DNA from: JBDTSW01 sp963782605
GTDB taxonomy: Bacteria; Actinomycetota; Thermoleophilia; Solirubrobacterales; 70-9
DNA: 64,000 nt
Assembly (NCBI GenBank): GCA_963782605.1
Contig: CAWAKK010000006.1
Location: 1 to 64,000, forward strand
Direction of reading: 5' to 3'
Every line of letters begins with the position of its first letter. Within the stretch, counting starts at the first letter, position 1. The position numbers were made by a program, and so were the translations under genes. Below, in pieces: positions 54,732 to 63,931 of the stretch. The notes under the pieces are model-generated. The model saw only the letters and a list, made by a program, of their open reading frames with translations, did no database searches and was not told the DNA's origin.

Positions 54732-55211
54732 ATGGACACCGAGCCTGTGGCAGTTGCGCTCAAGTTCGGGTTCCTGATCGTCCTCTATCTGTTCGTGCTG
54801 TGGATCGCGCGCTCCGCCCTGAAGGAGGTTCGGCGATCGACCGCGCCCGCGCCTGAGGTCACCGGCTTTCACCCGGTCGCGGGCCCCGGCGGTCGGGCGC
54901 CGGGGACCGACGCCTTCCTGGTCGTGATGAAGGGTGGCGGGCTCGAGGCCGGCGAGCGGTTCGACCTCTTCGGCGGCCTTTCAATCGGCCGGTCGACGGA
55001 GGCCGACGTGCGCATCGAGGACAGGTTCGCCTCGGGGGTGCACGCCCGCATCTATTCGCGAGCGGGCGGCTACTACGTCGAGGACATGGGCTCCACCAAC
55101 GGCACCTTCTTAAACGGTGAGCAGCTTCGGGGCGAGGAGCGGCTGAACGACCTCGACGAGGTCCGCATCGGCGACACGGAGTTTCGGTTCGAGCTGGAGG
55201 TCCCCGCCTGA
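54732..55211 (+). CDS. fhaB: FhaB-like membrane FHA protein
   Basis: This 159-residue protein has one N-terminal helix (LKFGFLIVLYLFVLWIARSA), a linker and a C-terminal FHA domain with GGLSIGRSTEADVRIEDRFA, SGVHARIYSRAGGYYVEDMG and STNGTFLNGEQL. The order fhaA-fhaB-phosphatase-rodA-pbpA-pknB is the actinobacterial cell-wall signalling operon. Its TGA meets the ATG of the phosphatase gene at 55,211. FHA domains bind phosphothreonine. Confidence 0.92.
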   Translation: MDTEPVAVALKFGFLIVLYLFVLWIARSALKEVRRSTAPAPEVTGFHPVAGPGGRAPGTDAFLVVMKGGGLEAGERFDLFGGLSIGRSTEADVRIEDRFASGVHARIYSRAGGYYVEDMGSTNGTFLNGEQLRGEERLNDLDEVRIGDTEFRFELEVPA

Positions 55212-56549
55212 TGAAGCTGCGGGTTGTCGAGCAGGCGCACGTCTCGGATACGGGCCGTCAGCGCACCGCCAACGAGGATTCGTTCTTCGCGGGCTCGCCG
55301 GTCTTCGCCGTCGCCGACGGCATGGGCGGAGCACAGGCCGGGGAAGTCGCCTCGCGCATCGCCGCCGAGTCTTTCGGCCCCGCTGAGCGCGGCGAAGGTT
55401 CCCCCGAGGCCTACCTTCGCGACATCGCGATCGCGGCGAACCGGCGGATCCACGACCTCGCGGCCGAGGACGAGTCGCGCTCGGGGATGGGCACCACGTT
55501 CACCGCCGCGCTGGTGGAGGGGGAGGACGTGAGCCTCGCCCACGTGGGGGATAGTCGCGCCTACCTCTTCCGCGATGGCGAGCTGCGCCTGCTGACCTCA
55601 GACCACTCCCTTGTCGAGGAGCTGCGCCGCCAGGGCAAGCTGACCGACGAGCAGGCGGCCGAGCATCCGCAGCGCTCGATCATCACCCGGGCCCTCGGGC
55701 CCGAGGAGGAGGTCGAGGTCGACACCATGACCTACCGGGCGAAGCCCGGCGACGTCTTCCTCCTCTGCTCCGACGGGTTGACGACGATGATCAAGGACGA
55801 CCTGATCGCGGGCGTCCTCGAGCGGTCCGAGGGCCTCGAGGACGCAGCGAACCAGCTCGTGGAGGAGGCGAACCTCGCCGGCGGGCGAGACAACATCACC
55901 GTCGTCGCCTTTCGGGTCGAGGAGGCCGGCGACGCCGCGCCGGTCGACGAGATGGCCACGCTGGTCGGCCCGACCGCCGCCGGGGCGGGGCTCACGGGCG
56001 ACGACGTGCGCGAGCGCGTCGCCACGGATCGCGAGGAGCGTGCTGCGCGGCGCCGCTCGCGAGAGCCCGTCGCCGAGAAGCGCTCCCGCGGGCGGCGGGC
56101 CTTGAAGGTGCTGATCGTTCTGCTCATACTCGCCGGGATCGGCGTCGCCGCCGTCGTCGGGGCCAGGCAGATCTACTTCCTGGGCGGCGACGAGGGCCAG
56201 GTGGCCCTCTACCGCGGGCTGCCCTACGACCTGCCCTTCGGCATCGAGCTCTACTCGCCGGTCGCCGGCGGAGGTCAGCACGGTCGCGATCGCCGACCTC
56301 TCCTCAGAAGACCAGGAGCTTGCCACCAACCACGAGTTCCGCTCGAAGGAGGACGCGCTCTCGCTGCTCGAGGACCTCGAGGGACGAGTCGAGCCGGAGC
56401 CCTCGCGGACCAAGCCCGACGCCGGCGGAGGAAATGGAGACGGGCAGGGCGGTGGCCGCCAAGCCGACAACCGCCCCAACGACGGGGACAGACGCGAAGG
56501 GGCCGGCGGGCAACAGGGCGGCGGCCAGAACGCCGCGAGCAACAACTAA
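55211..56549 (+). CDS. pstP: PP2C-family protein phosphatase (PstP-like), one frame break
   Basis: The phosphatase removes phosphates put on by PknA/PknB kinases. The catalytic domain (residues 1-~240) has the metal-binding TANEDSFFAGSPVFAVADGM, MGTTFTAALVEGEDVSLAHV, GDSRAYLFRDGELRLLTSDH and GGRDNITVVAFRVEE. One helix follows (KVLIVLLILAGIGVAAVVGA). Near 56,272 the frame breaks; the extracellular part then reads VAIADLSSEDQELATNHEFR and ends in a Gly/Asn/Gln-rich tail (NAASNN). About 445 residues are restored. Confidence 0.9.
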
Positions 56550-56559
56550 CAGGCCTCAG

Positions 56560-57942
56560 ATGCGAAGCGCGCGCAACCGCGAGCTCCTGGCCCTGATTCC
56601 CGTCGCGGTGCTGCTGATCGGGGGCTTTTCCGCCGTCTTCATCGTCCGCTCCGAGGAGATCGGCGACCTCAGCCTGATCTACGGCGGCTACTTCTTCGCG
56701 CTCTGCCTCGCGGCGCACTTCGTGCTGCGAATCCGGCTCCCCAACGCGGACCCCTACCTCTTCCCGCTCGCCGCCCTGCTTGCCGCTGTGGGCCTCGTCG
56801 TCATCTACAGGATCGACGACGGCCTCGCCGGTCGGCAGGCGACCCTGTTTCTGATCGGGCTGGTCGTGTTCGCGCTCACGATCATCTTCCTGCGCGACTA
56901 CCACGTGCTCGAGCGTTACCGCTACATCATCGCGATCTGCTCGATCGGCCTCCTGATGTCGCCGCTCCTTCCTGGGATCGGCGGCACCGCGACCAACGGC
57001 GCCTACCTCACGCTCAACCTGGGCCCGATCTCCTTTCAGCCGGCCGAGCTGGGAAAGATCGGCATCATCATCTTCCTGGCCTCGTACCTGGCCGAGAACC
57101 GCGAGATGCTCTCGATCGCGGCCCGCCGGTTCATGGGCTTGACGCTGCCGCCGCTAAAGCACTTCGGGCCGCTGCTCGTGGTCTGGGGTGCCGCGATGGT
57201 GATGCTCGTCTTCATCCGTGATCTGGGCAGCTCGCTGATGTTCTTCGGCGCCTTCCTGGCGCTGCTCTACGTCGCCACGAATCGCTTCTCCTACGTCCTC
57301 ATCGGCGTCGCGATGTTCCTCGCGGGCGGGTACTTCTTCGCGAAGAGCGTCCCGCACGTCCAGGAGCGCTTTGACATCTGGCTCGACCCCTTCGCTGCCA
57401 ACGCCCCCGAGGGCGCGGGTCAGATCCAGCAGTCCCTCTTCGCGCAGGCCGACGGCGGCCTCTTCGGTGCGGGCCTCGGCGAGTCGCTGCTACGCCTTCC
57501 GGGCCCCTTCTTTCCGACGGAGATCTGCGAAGGAGATCCCTTCCCGTTCTGCGGCTCGATCCTGCCCGAGCCCCACACTGACTTCATCTACGCGGTGATC
57601 GTCGGCGAGCTCGGCCTCTTCGGCGGCGTCGGGCTCATTTGCGTCTACGCGCTGATCGCCGCCCGCGGGTTCAAGACGGCCGTGATGGCGCCCGACGGCT
57701 TCTCGAAGCTCCTGGCCACCGGCCTCACCGCGGTGTTCGCGCTGCAGGTATTCGTGATCATCGGCGGCGTCACCAAGGTCATTCCCCTCACGGGGGTGAC
57801 GATGCCCTTCGTCTCCTTCGGCGGGTCGTCGGTGATCGCGAACATGATCCTGATCGCCCTGTTGTTGCTGATCTCGGATCGAGCGCGAAGACCGCCACCC
57901 GAGCGCGACGTGCGCGACGACCTCGCGGAGCTCCCGGCGTGA
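56560..57942 (+). CDS. rodA: SEDS-family peptidoglycan polymerase RodA/FtsW
   Basis: This ~460-residue protein has about ten helices, with the SEDS landmarks YLTLNLGPISFQPAELGKIG, LVVWGAAMVMLVFIRDLGSS, EPHTDFIYAVIVGELGLFGG and LTGVTMPFVSFGGSSVIAN. SEDS proteins polymerise lipid II glycan strands with the class B penicillin-binding protein next door. The start at 56,560 follows a short basic stretch. It overlaps the pbpA gene as GTGA. Confidence 0.94.
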   Translation: MRSARNRELLALIPVAVLLIGGFSAVFIVRSEEIGDLSLIYGGYFFALCLAAHFVLRIRLPNADPYLFPLAALLAAVGLVVIYRIDDGLAGRQATLFLIGLVVFALTIIFLRDYHVLERYRYIIAICSIGLLMSPLLPGIGGTATNGAYLTLNLGPISFQPAELGKIGIIIFLASYLAENREMLSIAARRFMGLTLPPLKHFGPLLVVWGAAMVMLVFIRDLGSSLMFFGAFLALLYVATNRFSYVLIGVAMFLAGGYFFAKSVPHVQERFDIWLDPFAANAPEGAGQIQQSLFAQADGGLFGAGLGESLLRLPGPFFPTEICEGDPFPFCGSILPEPHTDFIYAVIVGELGLFGGVGLICVYALIAARGFKTAVMAPDGFSKLLATGLTAVFALQVFVIIGGVTKVIPLTGVTMPFVSFGGSSVIANMILIALLLLISDRARRPPPERDVRDDLAELPA

Positions 57943-59414
57943 ACACGCCGATCGTCCGCCTCTTCGTGCTCGTGCTGCTGCTGTTCGGCTCGCTCGTCTA
58001 CTTCACGTCGAAATGGGCGGTCTTCGACGCCGACGCGCTCGAGGAGCGCACGGAGAACCGGCGACCGCTGATCACCGAGCAGCAGACCCCGCGCGGGACC
58101 ATCACGACCGCAGACGGCGTCCTGCTGGCCGAGAGCCTCCCCGAGGGCGGGGGCCAGCGCCCCGTCTACGTGCGTCGCTACCCGGCAGACGACCCCGCGA
58201 CGTTCGGCAACCCCATCGGGTACTCGTTCGTCGACGTGGGGCGCACCGGGATCGAGTCGTCGGAGAACGATCTTCTCTCGGGCGAGGAGAACGAGTTCGC
58301 GACGATCATCGATCAGCTCCGAAACGAGCAGCCGGAAGGCGCCGATCTCACCCTCACGATCGACGCCGAGGCTCAGCGGATAGCCGTCCAGGCTCTGGAG
58401 AGCGCGGTCGGGCCGGGGGTGGGCGGATCCGTGGTGGCCCTCGACCCATCCACCGGCGCCGTCAAGGTGATGGCGTCGGTTCCAGGCTTCGATCCGAACG
58501 CGGTCCAGGACGAAGCCGCGTTCGAAGCGCTCAGGACCGATCAGGCCGCGCCCCTCGTCAACAGGCCAACCCAAAGCCGCTACCAGCCGGGCTCGACGAT
58601 GAAGGTCGTGACCGTGTCGGCGGGCCTCGACTCGGGGGAGATCGAGCCGGATACGGTGATCAATGCCGACTCCGGGAAGGTGATCTCCGGGGTCCCACTC
58701 GAGAACGCCGGCGGGGCAGATTTTGGCGATATCGATGCCACGGAGGCACTCACCAACTCCGTGAACACCTATTGGGCGCAGGTTGGCGAGCGGCTCGGGG
58801 CGGGCACCATGGTCGAGTACATGGAGCGCTTCGGCTTCTACTCGGACCCGGAGCTCGACTACCCCTCTGGCGAGATGATCGCCAGCGGTCCTGTGGCAGC
58901 GGACCAGGAGCTGGTGCGCGACGGCTTCGACGTCGGCCGGGTGGCTATCGGGCAGGGCGGCGCGGAGGGGCAACTGCTGGCGACGCCGATCCAGATGGCG
59001 GAGGTGGCGGCGACGATCGCCAACGAGGGCACGCTGATGAAGCCGACCTTCCTGCAGGAGGCGAAGGATCCTGACGGCCGCACGATCGCGCAGCTCGACG
59101 CGGACCCGGCCGGGGACGTCCTGAGCGAGGAGACCGCCCAGCAGGTGGCGGAGATGATGACCAACGTGGCCAACGAGGGAACCGCCTCCGGCCTCTCGGT
59201 GTCGACGGGCCCAGGCACGCTGGCGGGCAAGACCGGAACCGCCGAGATCAACGTCGAGGAGAGCCTCAACCGTCCGTGGTTCATCGGCTTTGCGCCGGTG
59301 GACGACCCGCAGATCGCCGTCGCGGCGATGATCGAGGAGTGCACCGGCTGCTTCGGCGGCGAGGTCGCAGGCCCCATCGCCACGCAGGTGATGGACTCCT
59401 TGCTCGAGGGCTGA
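57939..59414 (+). CDS. pbpA: Class B penicillin-binding protein (PbpA)
   Basis: The transpeptidase crosslinks peptidoglycan. After one membrane helix (IVRLFVLVLLLFGSLVYFTS) comes the PBP dimerisation region, then the active-site Ser in SRYQPGSTMKVVTVSAGLDS (SxxK), ALTNSVNTYWAQVGERLGAG (SxN) and GPGTLAGKTGTAEINVEESL (KTG). The ~491 residues are normal length for PbpA of actinobacteria. It overlaps rodA, its usual partner. Its last part (IEECTGCFGGEVAGP) has a CxxC pair. Confidence 0.95.
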   Translation: MNTPIVRLFVLVLLLFGSLVYFTSKWAVFDADALEERTENRRPLITEQQTPRGTITTADGVLLAESLPEGGGQRPVYVRRYPADDPATFGNPIGYSFVDVGRTGIESSENDLLSGEENEFATIIDQLRNEQPEGADLTLTIDAEAQRIAVQALESAVGPGVGGSVVALDPSTGAVKVMASVPGFDPNAVQDEAAFEALRTDQAAPLVNRPTQSRYQPGSTMKVVTVSAGLDSGEIEPDTVINADSGKVISGVPLENAGGADFGDIDATEALTNSVNTYWAQVGERLGAGTMVEYMERFGFYSDPELDYPSGEMIASGPVAADQELVRDGFDVGRVAIGQGGAEGQLLATPIQMAEVAATIANEGTLMKPTFLQEAKDPDGRTIAQLDADPAGDVLSEETAQQVAEMMTNVANEGTASGLSVSTGPGTLAGKTGTAEINVEESLNRPWFIGFAPVDDPQIAVAAMIEECTGCFGGEVAGPIATQVMDSLLEG

Positions 59415-59422
59415 GGCGTTCG

Positions 59423-61372
59423 GTGGAGGGGCTGAGGAGGTTCGACGCCGGCCAGGAGATCGACGACCGCTATCGGTTGCTTGCGCGCGCCGGGTCGGGC
59501 GGCATGGCCGACGTCTGGGTCGCCGACGACACCATGCTCCAGCGCCGGGTGGCGCTCAAGTTCCTGCACGAGCGCTTCTCGCAGGACCAGCAGTTCGTCG
59601 AACGCTTTCGGCGTGAGGCGAGCGCCGCCGGCGGCCTCCAGCACCCGAACGTCGTGGGTGTCTACGACCGCGGCGAGTGGGAGGGCATCCACTACATCGC
59701 GATGGAGTACGTCGAGGGCGCCTCCCTGCGCGATTTGATCGCCCGGGGCCTCTCGGTGGGGGAGTCCGTTGAGATCGTCCGCCAGATCCTCGCCGGGGCC
59801 CAGTTCGCTCACGAGAAGGGCATCGTCCACCGCGACCTGAAACCGGGCAACGTGCTCGTCGACGCCGAGGGCCGGGCCCGCGTGACGGACTTCGGGATCG
59901 CCCGCGCGGGCGCATCGGAGATCACCCAGACGGGCTCGGTGCTCGGCACGGCCCACTACCTCTCGCCGGAGCAGGCCCAGGGCCTCGAGGTCACCGAGTC
60001 GACGGACATCTACTCGACCGGCGTGATCCTCTACGAGGCGCTGACCGGCCAGGTCCCGTTCGACGGCGACAGCGCCGTCACGATCGCGCTGAAGCAGGTC
60101 TCCGAGCGTCCCCGCTCGCCGAGCGAGCTGAATCCCAACGTCTCCCCGGCGCTGGCTGCGGTGGTCCTGCGGGCGCTTGCCAAGGACCCGGCCAATCGTT
60201 TCGCCTCCGCCGCGGAATTCGCGCGCGCCCTCGATGCGGCCGAGGCGGACCCGACGGGTGGTGCCCTGGGTGACACGGCCGCCTATGGCGCCGTCGCGGC
60301 CGGTGCGGCCGCGGGCGCCGCGGGTGGACTCGCCGCCGGTGCGGACCCGGCGGAGGCGGCGATGGCTTCCGAGCAGCAGGCCGCGCAGGCCGAGGAGGAC
60401 CGTCGGGGCTGGATGACCCGCAAACGGGCGCTGATCATTGCCGCCGTCCTCCTGCTGCTGGGAGGCGTGGCGGCTTTCGCCCTGACGCGGCCGGAGACGG
60501 TGGTCGTCCCCAACGTCACGGGTGACGATGCCGACGAGGCGCGTGCGGACCTGCTCGAGCGAGGTTTCGACGTCGCCACGCGGGAGGAGCCGTCCTGCCA
60601 GGAGCCGGGCACGGTCGCCGAGCAGGATCCGAGCAACGGCACGAAGGTCGATGAGGGCTCGACCGTCAGGCTCGTGGTATCCGACGGGATCGAGGTCGAG
60701 GTGCCCGACGTCGAGAACCTGCGCGCCGACAAGGCGGCCGACGAGCTGCAGGCGGCGGAGCTTCGCCCAAAGCCGCGCGAGCAGTTCTCGAAGCGAGCCA
60801 AACGCGGGAACGCGATCGGCACCATCCCATGCCAGGGCGCCCAGGTGCCATGCCAGTCGCGGGTATCGCTCCTGATCTCGAAGGGGGCCGACCTCGTGCT
60901 GCTCCCCGACGTGCTGGGGCTCCAACGGGAGGAGGCGGAGGCTCAGCTCGAGCGTCGCGACTTCATCGTCGACGTCGATACGCGGGATGCCGATCAACCC
61001 GAGGGCGAGGTGATCGGCCAGGATCCCGGCCCCGACAGCCGCCTCAAGCGGGGCACCACGATCACGATCATCGTCTCTACGGGCGCCGGGTCCGTCATCG
61101 TGCCGAGTGTGATCGGCCAGACCGAGGATGCTGCGGCGGCGAACCTGACAGGGCGAGGGCTCAACGTCTCCATCCAGACCGAGACGACCGAGGACGAGTC
61201 CGAGGACGGCCGGGTGATCGATCAGGCGCCCGGCGGCGGGACGCGCGTGCTCATGGGCGAGCAGGTGACGATCGTCGTGGGCGAGTTCGAGGAGCCACCG
61301 GAGGAGGAGCCGCCGCCCGAGGAGGAGCCTCCGCCCGACGACGAGACGAATCCGAAGGCGGCGCGGCGATGA
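59423..61372 (+). CDS. pknB: Ser/Thr protein kinase PknB with PASTA domains
   Basis: The kinase domain (residues ~10-270) has ARAGSGGMADVWVADDTMLQ, KGIVHRDLKPGNVLVDAEGR, DFGIARAGASEITQTGSVLG and HYLSPEQAQGLEVTESTDIY. A linker and one helix (ALIIAAVLLLLGGVAAFALT) precede four PASTA domains (ETVVVPNVTGDDADEARADL; EVEVPDVENLRADKAADELQ; LVLLPDVLGLQREEAEAQLE; SVIVPSVIGQTEDAAAANLT), which sense muropeptides or lipid II. The protein ends with a Pro/Glu stretch. The GTG at 59,423 follows pbpA by eight bases. It controls growth and wall synthesis, with the FHA proteins and the phosphatase as partners. Confidence 0.95.
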   Translation: MEGLRRFDAGQEIDDRYRLLARAGSGGMADVWVADDTMLQRRVALKFLHERFSQDQQFVERFRREASAAGGLQHPNVVGVYDRGEWEGIHYIAMEYVEGASLRDLIARGLSVGESVEIVRQILAGAQFAHEKGIVHRDLKPGNVLVDAEGRARVTDFGIARAGASEITQTGSVLGTAHYLSPEQAQGLEVTESTDIYSTGVILYEALTGQVPFDGDSAVTIALKQVSERPRSPSELNPNVSPALAAVVLRALAKDPANRFASAAEFARALDAAEADPTGGALGDTAAYGAVAAGAAAGAAGGLAAGADPAEAAMASEQQAAQAEEDRRGWMTRKRALIIAAVLLLLGGVAAFALTRPETVVVPNVTGDDADEARADLLERGFDVATREEPSCQEPGTVAEQDPSNGTKVDEGSTVRLVVSDGIEVEVPDVENLRADKAADELQAAELRPKPREQFSKRAKRGNAIGTIPCQGAQVPCQSRVSLLISKGADLVLLPDVLGLQREEAEAQLERRDFIVDVDTRDADQPEGEVIGQDPGPDSRLKRGTTITIIVSTGAGSVIVPSVIGQTEDAAAANLTGRGLNVSIQTETTEDESEDGRVIDQAPGGGTRVLMGEQVTIVVGEFEEPPEEEPPPEEEPPPDDETNPKAARR

Positions 61373-62337
61373 AGGTCGTGGTCTTGAGCGGCGGCCGCTC
61401 GAGCGAGCACGACGTGTCGCTCGCATCGGGTGAATCCGTGGCTGCGGGCCTCGAGGAGGCGGGACACGAGCCTGTGCGGGTCCTGATCGAGCGCGACGGG
61501 CGTTGGCTCTGCGACGGCGAGCTGGTCGAGCTGCGTCCGACCGAGGGACTGCTCGGCGCCGACGCGGTCTTCCCCGCACTGCATGGCCCCTTCGGCGAGG
61601 ACGGGAGCATCCAGGGGCTGCTCGAGGTCCTCGACGTTCCCTACGTCGGCTCCGGCGTGCTCGCCTCCGCGGTGACGATGGACAAGCTCGTCTTCAAGCG
61701 CCTCTGCGCCTTCTGGGACCTGCCTCAGATCGAGTTCTGCGAGGTTGGGGACCCCGGCTGGCGCGAGCACGTGGCCACGATGGGCCGGCCCTTGTGGGTC
61801 AAGCCCTCGAGGCTCGGATCGAGCGTTGGGATTTCAAAGGTCTCGAACCCCGAGGCCGAGCTCGACGCCGCGATCGGCGAGGCGGCCGGCCACGACCCTC
61901 GGGTCATCGTCGAGGCCCACGTGGAGGGCAAGGAGGTCGAGTGCTCGGTGATGGGGAACGCGGAGCTCGAGGTGTCCCAGCCGGGCGAGATCGTGATCGA
62001 TTCCGAGTGGTACGACTACGAGGCCAAGTACACCGAGGGCATGATGGAGCTCGCGGTGCCGGCGCGGATCGAGCAGGCGGCGATCGACCGAGTCCGTGAG
62101 CTCGCGGGTCGCGTCTTCAGGGCGATCGGAGCCACCGGCCTCGCCCGCTGCGATTTCTTTGTTCGCGACGACGGCGAGGTGCTGGTCAACGAGATCAACA
62201 CGATCCCCGGCTTCACCGCCACGAGCGTCTTCGCCAAGCTCTTCGACGCCTCGGGAGTGCCGTACCCGGAGGTCTGCGACCGCCTCGTGCGGCTCGCGCT
62301 CGAACGCCACGCCGAGGAGCGCGGCCACTCGTACTAG
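61369..62337 (+). CDS. ddl: D-alanine--D-alanine ligase
   Basis: Ddl makes the D-Ala-D-Ala end of the peptidoglycan stem. The 322-residue protein begins VVVLSGGRSSEHDVSLASGE and has HGPFGEDGSIQGLLEVLDVP, PLWVKPSRLGSSVGISKVSN, DSEWYDYEAKYTEGMMELAV and NEINTIPGFTATSVFAKLFD, the ATP-grasp and substrate residues of the family. Its ATG overlaps the pknB stop (ATGA), so a substrate-supply enzyme is coupled to the kinase. Confidence 0.96.
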   Translation: MKVVVLSGGRSSEHDVSLASGESVAAGLEEAGHEPVRVLIERDGRWLCDGELVELRPTEGLLGADAVFPALHGPFGEDGSIQGLLEVLDVPYVGSGVLASAVTMDKLVFKRLCAFWDLPQIEFCEVGDPGWREHVATMGRPLWVKPSRLGSSVGISKVSNPEAELDAAIGEAAGHDPRVIVEAHVEGKEVECSVMGNAELEVSQPGEIVIDSEWYDYEAKYTEGMMELAVPARIEQAAIDRVRELAGRVFRAIGATGLARCDFFVRDDGEVLVNEINTIPGFTATSVFAKLFDASGVPYPEVCDRLVRLALERHAEERGHSY

Positions 62338-62343
62338 TCGGGG

Positions 62344-63867
62344 CTAGCTGCTGATCGCCACGTTCTCGATCACAACGTTGAAGCCGTCCTCACCCTCGGC
62401 GAGGTCCGTGATCCAGATCAGGAAGAACTGATTCTCGCCGGGCACGTTCAGGGTCGTGCTCTGTTCGGTCTCCGCATCGGTGATGCCCGCGAGCGGCTCA
62501 CCCCATCCGGCGAGGTCGTCCGGCGGGCCGTCCGCCGCTCCGTAGATCTCACCGGACCAGCCGCCCACCGCTGAGGTGATCTCCATGGTCCGCCCGGCGA
62601 TGGGCGCTTCCGTCTCGACGATGAGGCCGACGCCCGGCTTGGCCGCCGCGTCCTCGACATTGGTGCCGGCCTCGTAGCTCTCGGTCGACCAGGCCGTGGC
62701 CGGGTCGCCGTCGATTGCGAGATCGACCTCTTCCGCGTGTTCGGCCTGATCGCCATCGGGGTCGAAATCGGCAGCCGAAACGAGCTCGACCTCAGCGCCG
62801 CTGGGCGGTGCGCTGGGCCCCCCGTCCCCCCGGTCGGGCCGGTTCTCCTCGCCCGTGAGCACGGCGATGCCGATGGCGACCGCAGCCGCGACCGCCACCA
62901 GCGCGATCCCCGCGATCGACACCTTGCGCCCGGGCAGAAAGGAGCGCTTGCCTTCCCGGACCGACTCGATCACGGTGGTCGCCTCGCCCGTGGCGCCGCC
63001 GGCGCGAGCGACCTCCACGTCGAGGGCGCTCTCGAGGTCGGCGAGCAACGCCGACATGTCCGCGTAACGCTTCTTGGGGTCCTTCTCCGTTGCCCGTTCG
63101 ATCACGGAGGCGAATACGGCGGAGACCTCCGGCCGTGCGCGCTGCACGTCGGGCATCGGCTCGTTCACGTGCTTCATGGCGACCCCCACGAGCGTCTCGG
63201 CCTCGAATGGGACGCGGCCCGTGAGCATCTCGTACAGCAGGATCCCGAGCGAGTAGATGTCCGAGCGAGCGTCTACGTCCTGGCCCATCGCCTGCTCGGG
63301 GGAGACGTAGTCGGTGGTGCCGAGCACGCGACCGGTCTTCGTCAGCCCGTCTGATTCGAGCGAGAGAGCGATCCCGAAGTCGGTGACCTTGGCGCGCCCA
63401 GCGGCATCGATCAGCACGTTCTGCGGCTTCACGTCGCGGTGAACGAGCTTTCGAGCGTGAGCTGCGGCAAGGCCCCTGCCGACCTCGATCGCGTAGGCGG
63501 CCGCCTCGTCGACCGGCAGGCGCCCGAGGCGGTCGATGCGCTGCTTCAGCGTCTCGCCGTCGACGTATTCGAAGACGATGTAGGGGTGGCCCTGGTCCTC
63601 GCCCGCGTCGATCACGGCGACCACGTTGGGATGCGAGAGCTGCGCCACGGCCCGCGCCTCGCGGCGGAAGCGCTCGAGCTGGTCCGGCTGGTCGGAGATG
63701 CCCGCGTGCATGACCTTCACGGCCACCGGGCGCTCGAGCGTCTCGTCGCGCGCGAGGTAAACCGTCGACATCCCGCCCGACCCCAGCTTCGAGTCCAGGC
63801 GGTAGCGACCCGAGAGAACGCTTCCAATCGGGCTCGAGGTCAGTCCTGGTATCCCCTCGGGGCTCAC
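62344..63867 (-). CDS. Ser/Thr protein kinase with discoidin-like extracellular domain
   Basis: Residues ~20-285 are a kinase with KLGSGGMSTVYLARDETLER, KLVHRDVKPQNVLIDAAGRA, DFGIALSLESDGLTKTGRVL and DYVSPEQAMGQDVDARSDIY. A helix (SIAGIALVAVAAAVAIGIAV) crosses the membrane. The outer part (AEEVDLAIDGDPATAWSTES and GENQFFLIWITDLAEGEDG) resembles F5/8-type discoidin or related sugar-binding domains. Such a sensor could read wall or surface glycans. It faces the ddl stop seven bases away and is transcribed toward it. The GTG at 63,867 is inferred. Confidence 0.88.
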   Translation of the reverse strand: MSPEGIPGLTSSPIGSVLSGRYRLDSKLGSGGMSTVYLARDETLERPVAVKVMHAGISDQPDQLERFRREARAVAQLSHPNVVAVIDAGEDQGHPYIVFEYVDGETLKQRIDRLGRLPVDEAAAYAIEVGRGLAAAHARKLVHRDVKPQNVLIDAAGRAKVTDFGIALSLESDGLTKTGRVLGTTDYVSPEQAMGQDVDARSDIYSLGILLYEMLTGRVPFEAETLVGVAMKHVNEPMPDVQRARPEVSAVFASVIERATEKDPKKRYADMSALLADLESALDVEVARAGGATGEATTVIESVREGKRSFLPGRKVSIAGIALVAVAAAVAIGIAVLTGEENRPDRGDGGPSAPPSGAEVELVSAADFDPDGDQAEHAEEVDLAIDGDPATAWSTESYEAGTNVEDAAAKPGVGLIVETEAPIAGRTMEITSAVGGWSGEIYGAADGPPDDLAGWGEPLAGITDAETEQSTTLNVPGENQFFLIWITDLAEGEDGFNVVIENVAISS

Positions 63868-63931
63868 GTCATCAGTATTTTCGGCACTGCGGAGCGCAAG
63901 CGCGAACGTCGCCCCCGCCCTGCATGTACAT

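Noticed and set aside
58859..61579. A 906-codon open frame on the minus strand
   Set aside because: It is antisense to pbpA, pknB and ddl, which have clear motifs; long antisense frames are common in GC-rich DNA.
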